Shown one piece after another: positions 15,442 through 16,544 of a stretch of 16,544 nt of DNA. The stretch comes from JAWUWD01 sp034112085 (lineage in GTDB: Bacteria > Bacteroidota > Bacteroidia > Cytophagales > Cyclobacteriaceae), in NCBI GenBank assembly GCA_034112085.1, contig JAWUWD010000148.1, positions 1 through 16,544 of the forward strand, in the 5' to 3' direction. Below the pieces are notes generated by a model that worked only from the letters and a program-made list of their open reading frames with translations, was not told where the DNA came from and searched no databases. Every line of letters starts with the position of its first letter. The stretch's first letter is position 1. A program made the translations under genes and the position numbers.

Positions 15442-16544
15442 ATGACCTTCAAAAAAGTCGACTTGATATCTATATTATTAGGTTTTATAGCTTTTGGCTG
15501 TACATCCAATAATACTCAAGGTCTCATGTCAGAACAGACAGATGAGGCTATTGAGTATAAGATTGACAGCTTGCTTGAGCTGATGACTCTAGAAGAAAAG
15601 ATTGGTCAGCTTAATCAATACTCTGTTGGGGAAGAACTTACAGGACAAGGAGCCAAATCCAGTTCTGACCAAATCCTTATTGATCGATTATTGAATGGAG
15701 GAGTAGGTTCCGTATTGAATCTACATGGTGCCACAGAGACAAAGCAACTACAAAAAAAAGTAGTAGAGAATTCTCGATTGGGTATTCCATTATTGTTTTC
15801 ATATGACGTAGTACACGGTTATAAAACTATTTTCCCTATTCCATTAGGTGAAAGTTCCTCTTGGGACTTAGATCTTATGAAAAAGTCGGCAGCTATTTCA
15901 GCTGAAGAAGCGACTTCAGCAGGATTGCATTGGACATTTGCACCTATGGTAGACATCGGTCGAGATGCACGATGGGGTAGGGTAATGGAAGGTGCTGGTG
16001 AAGACACCTATTTAGGTTCTCAAATAGCGATGGCTAGAGTGAGTGGTTTCCAAGGAGAAGATTTATCTCTGCCTCATACCATAGCCGCATGTGCCAAGCA
16101 TTTTGCAGCATATGGATTTGTAGAAAGCGGTAAGGAATACAACAGTGTGAATATTGGAAAATCAATACTGCTCAATACGATTATTCCACCGTTTATAGCA
16201 GCTAATAATGCTGGAGTGGCAACTTTCATGAATGCGTTTAATGATATTGATGGTATACCATCTACAGCGAATGACTACTTGCTCAAAGACTTACTAAAGG
16301 ATAACTGGGGGTTTGATGGATTTGTGGTTTCTGATTGGAATTCTATAGGAGAGCTTGTAGATCACGGTACTGCGACTAATGAGAAAGAGGCGGCTATTTA
16401 TGCCATCAATGCAGGAACAGATATGGATATGCAAGCAAACGCATATTTCGATAATTTGAAATCTGCCATTGAATCTGGTCAGGTCAAAGAAGCCACACTA
16501 AATGATGCTGTGTCTCGTGTTTTAAGAATTAAATATAGACTAGG
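15442..16544 (+). CDS. GH3 beta-glucosidase lipoprotein (3' end beyond window)
   Basis: The frame opens at an ATG at 15442, 5 nt after the GH16 stop, and is still open at the window end (367 codons seen). The signal peptide has lipobox AFGC (Cys20). The GH3 N-terminal TIM-barrel domain follows: MTLEEKIGQLNQY at 48-60, LLFSYDVVHGYKTIFPIPLG at 117-136, GRDARWGRVMEGAGEDTYLG at 173-192, the substrate-binding CAKHFAAYG with Lys219-His220, and GFVVSDW containing nucleophile Asp298. The C-terminal GH3 domain that carries the acid/base lies outside the window. The enzyme would release glucose from the non-reducing ends of beta-glucan oligosaccharides, probably in the periplasm or at the outer membrane. 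Close coupling to GH16 indicates translation from one mRNA. Another beta-glycosidase activity within GH3 is possible. Confidence 0.93.
   Translation, partial: MTFKKVDLISILLGFIAFGCTSNNTQGLMSEQTDEAIEYKIDSLLELMTLEEKIGQLNQYSVGEELTGQGAKSSSDQILIDRLLNGGVGSVLNLHGATETKQLQKKVVENSRLGIPLLFSYDVVHGYKTIFPIPLGESSSWDLDLMKKSAAISAEEATSAGLHWTFAPMVDIGRDARWGRVMEGAGEDTYLGSQIAMARVSGFQGEDLSLPHTIAACAKHFAAYGFVESGKEYNSVNIGKSILLNTIIPPFIAANNAGVATFMNAFNDIDGIPSTANDYLLKDLLKDNWGFDGFVVSDWNSIGELVDHGTATNEKEAAIYAINAGTDMDMQANAYFDNLKSAIESGQVKEATLNDAVSRVLRIKYRL

Noticed and set aside
1..16544. CRISPR arrays, tRNA or rRNA genes, insertion sequences, integrases
   Set aside because: No regularly spaced palindromic repeats, cloverleaf-like segments, transposase motifs or terminal inverted repeats were recognised by eye on either strand.

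Overview
The window comes from an AT-rich Bacteroidota genome, most likely a marine or environmental Cytophagales/Flavobacteriia-like bacterium. The evidence is a SusC/SusD pair, several lipoproteins with Bacteroidota-type lipoboxes, a membrane-bound propeller/triple-tyrosine/LuxR regulator, and coding starts without clear Shine-Dalgarno sequences. Genus cannot be assigned from the sequence alone.

Region 1 (1-4526) is a putative carbamoyl-transfer module. On the minus strand, a NodU/CmcH-family O-carbamoyltransferase is followed by a 49-aa one-helix DUF5989-type protein and a 124-aa SxtJ-like membrane protein. The spacings are 46 and 4 nt, so this looks like an operon. A convergent plus-strand gene encodes a membrane-anchored SGNH/GDSL-type hydrolase or acyltransferase with a C-terminal TPR region. 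Its start codon begins one base before the window. The carbamoyltransferase/SxtJ/small-protein set resembles sxtI-sxtJ-sxtK of cyanobacterial saxitoxin clusters, but nothing else here suggests toxin synthesis. The acceptor substrate is unknown.

Region 2 (4527-7764) holds a large minus-strand sensor-regulator: signal peptide, beta-propeller-like periplasmic region, Y_Y_Y domain, one membrane helix, coiled coil and LuxR-type HTH. It is divergent from susC. The intergenic region between them carries a run of TGATGTA-like direct repeats spaced by about 11 bp just upstream of a candidate promoter, a good candidate operator.

Region 3 (7765-16544) is a polysaccharide utilization locus on the plus strand: SusC transporter, SusD glycan-binding lipoprotein, a PKD/CBM-like multidomain surface lipoprotein, a GH16 endo-glucanase lipoprotein and a GH3 beta-glucosidase lipoprotein that runs off the right edge. 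A hairpin lies between susD and the PKD gene, and a long terminator-like hairpin between the PKD gene and GH16. GH16 plus GH3 with a PKD-type binding protein points to laminarin or another beta-1,3-glucan: GH16 would cut the chain outside, SusCD would import oligosaccharides, and GH3 would release glucose. The substrate is inferred, not shown.
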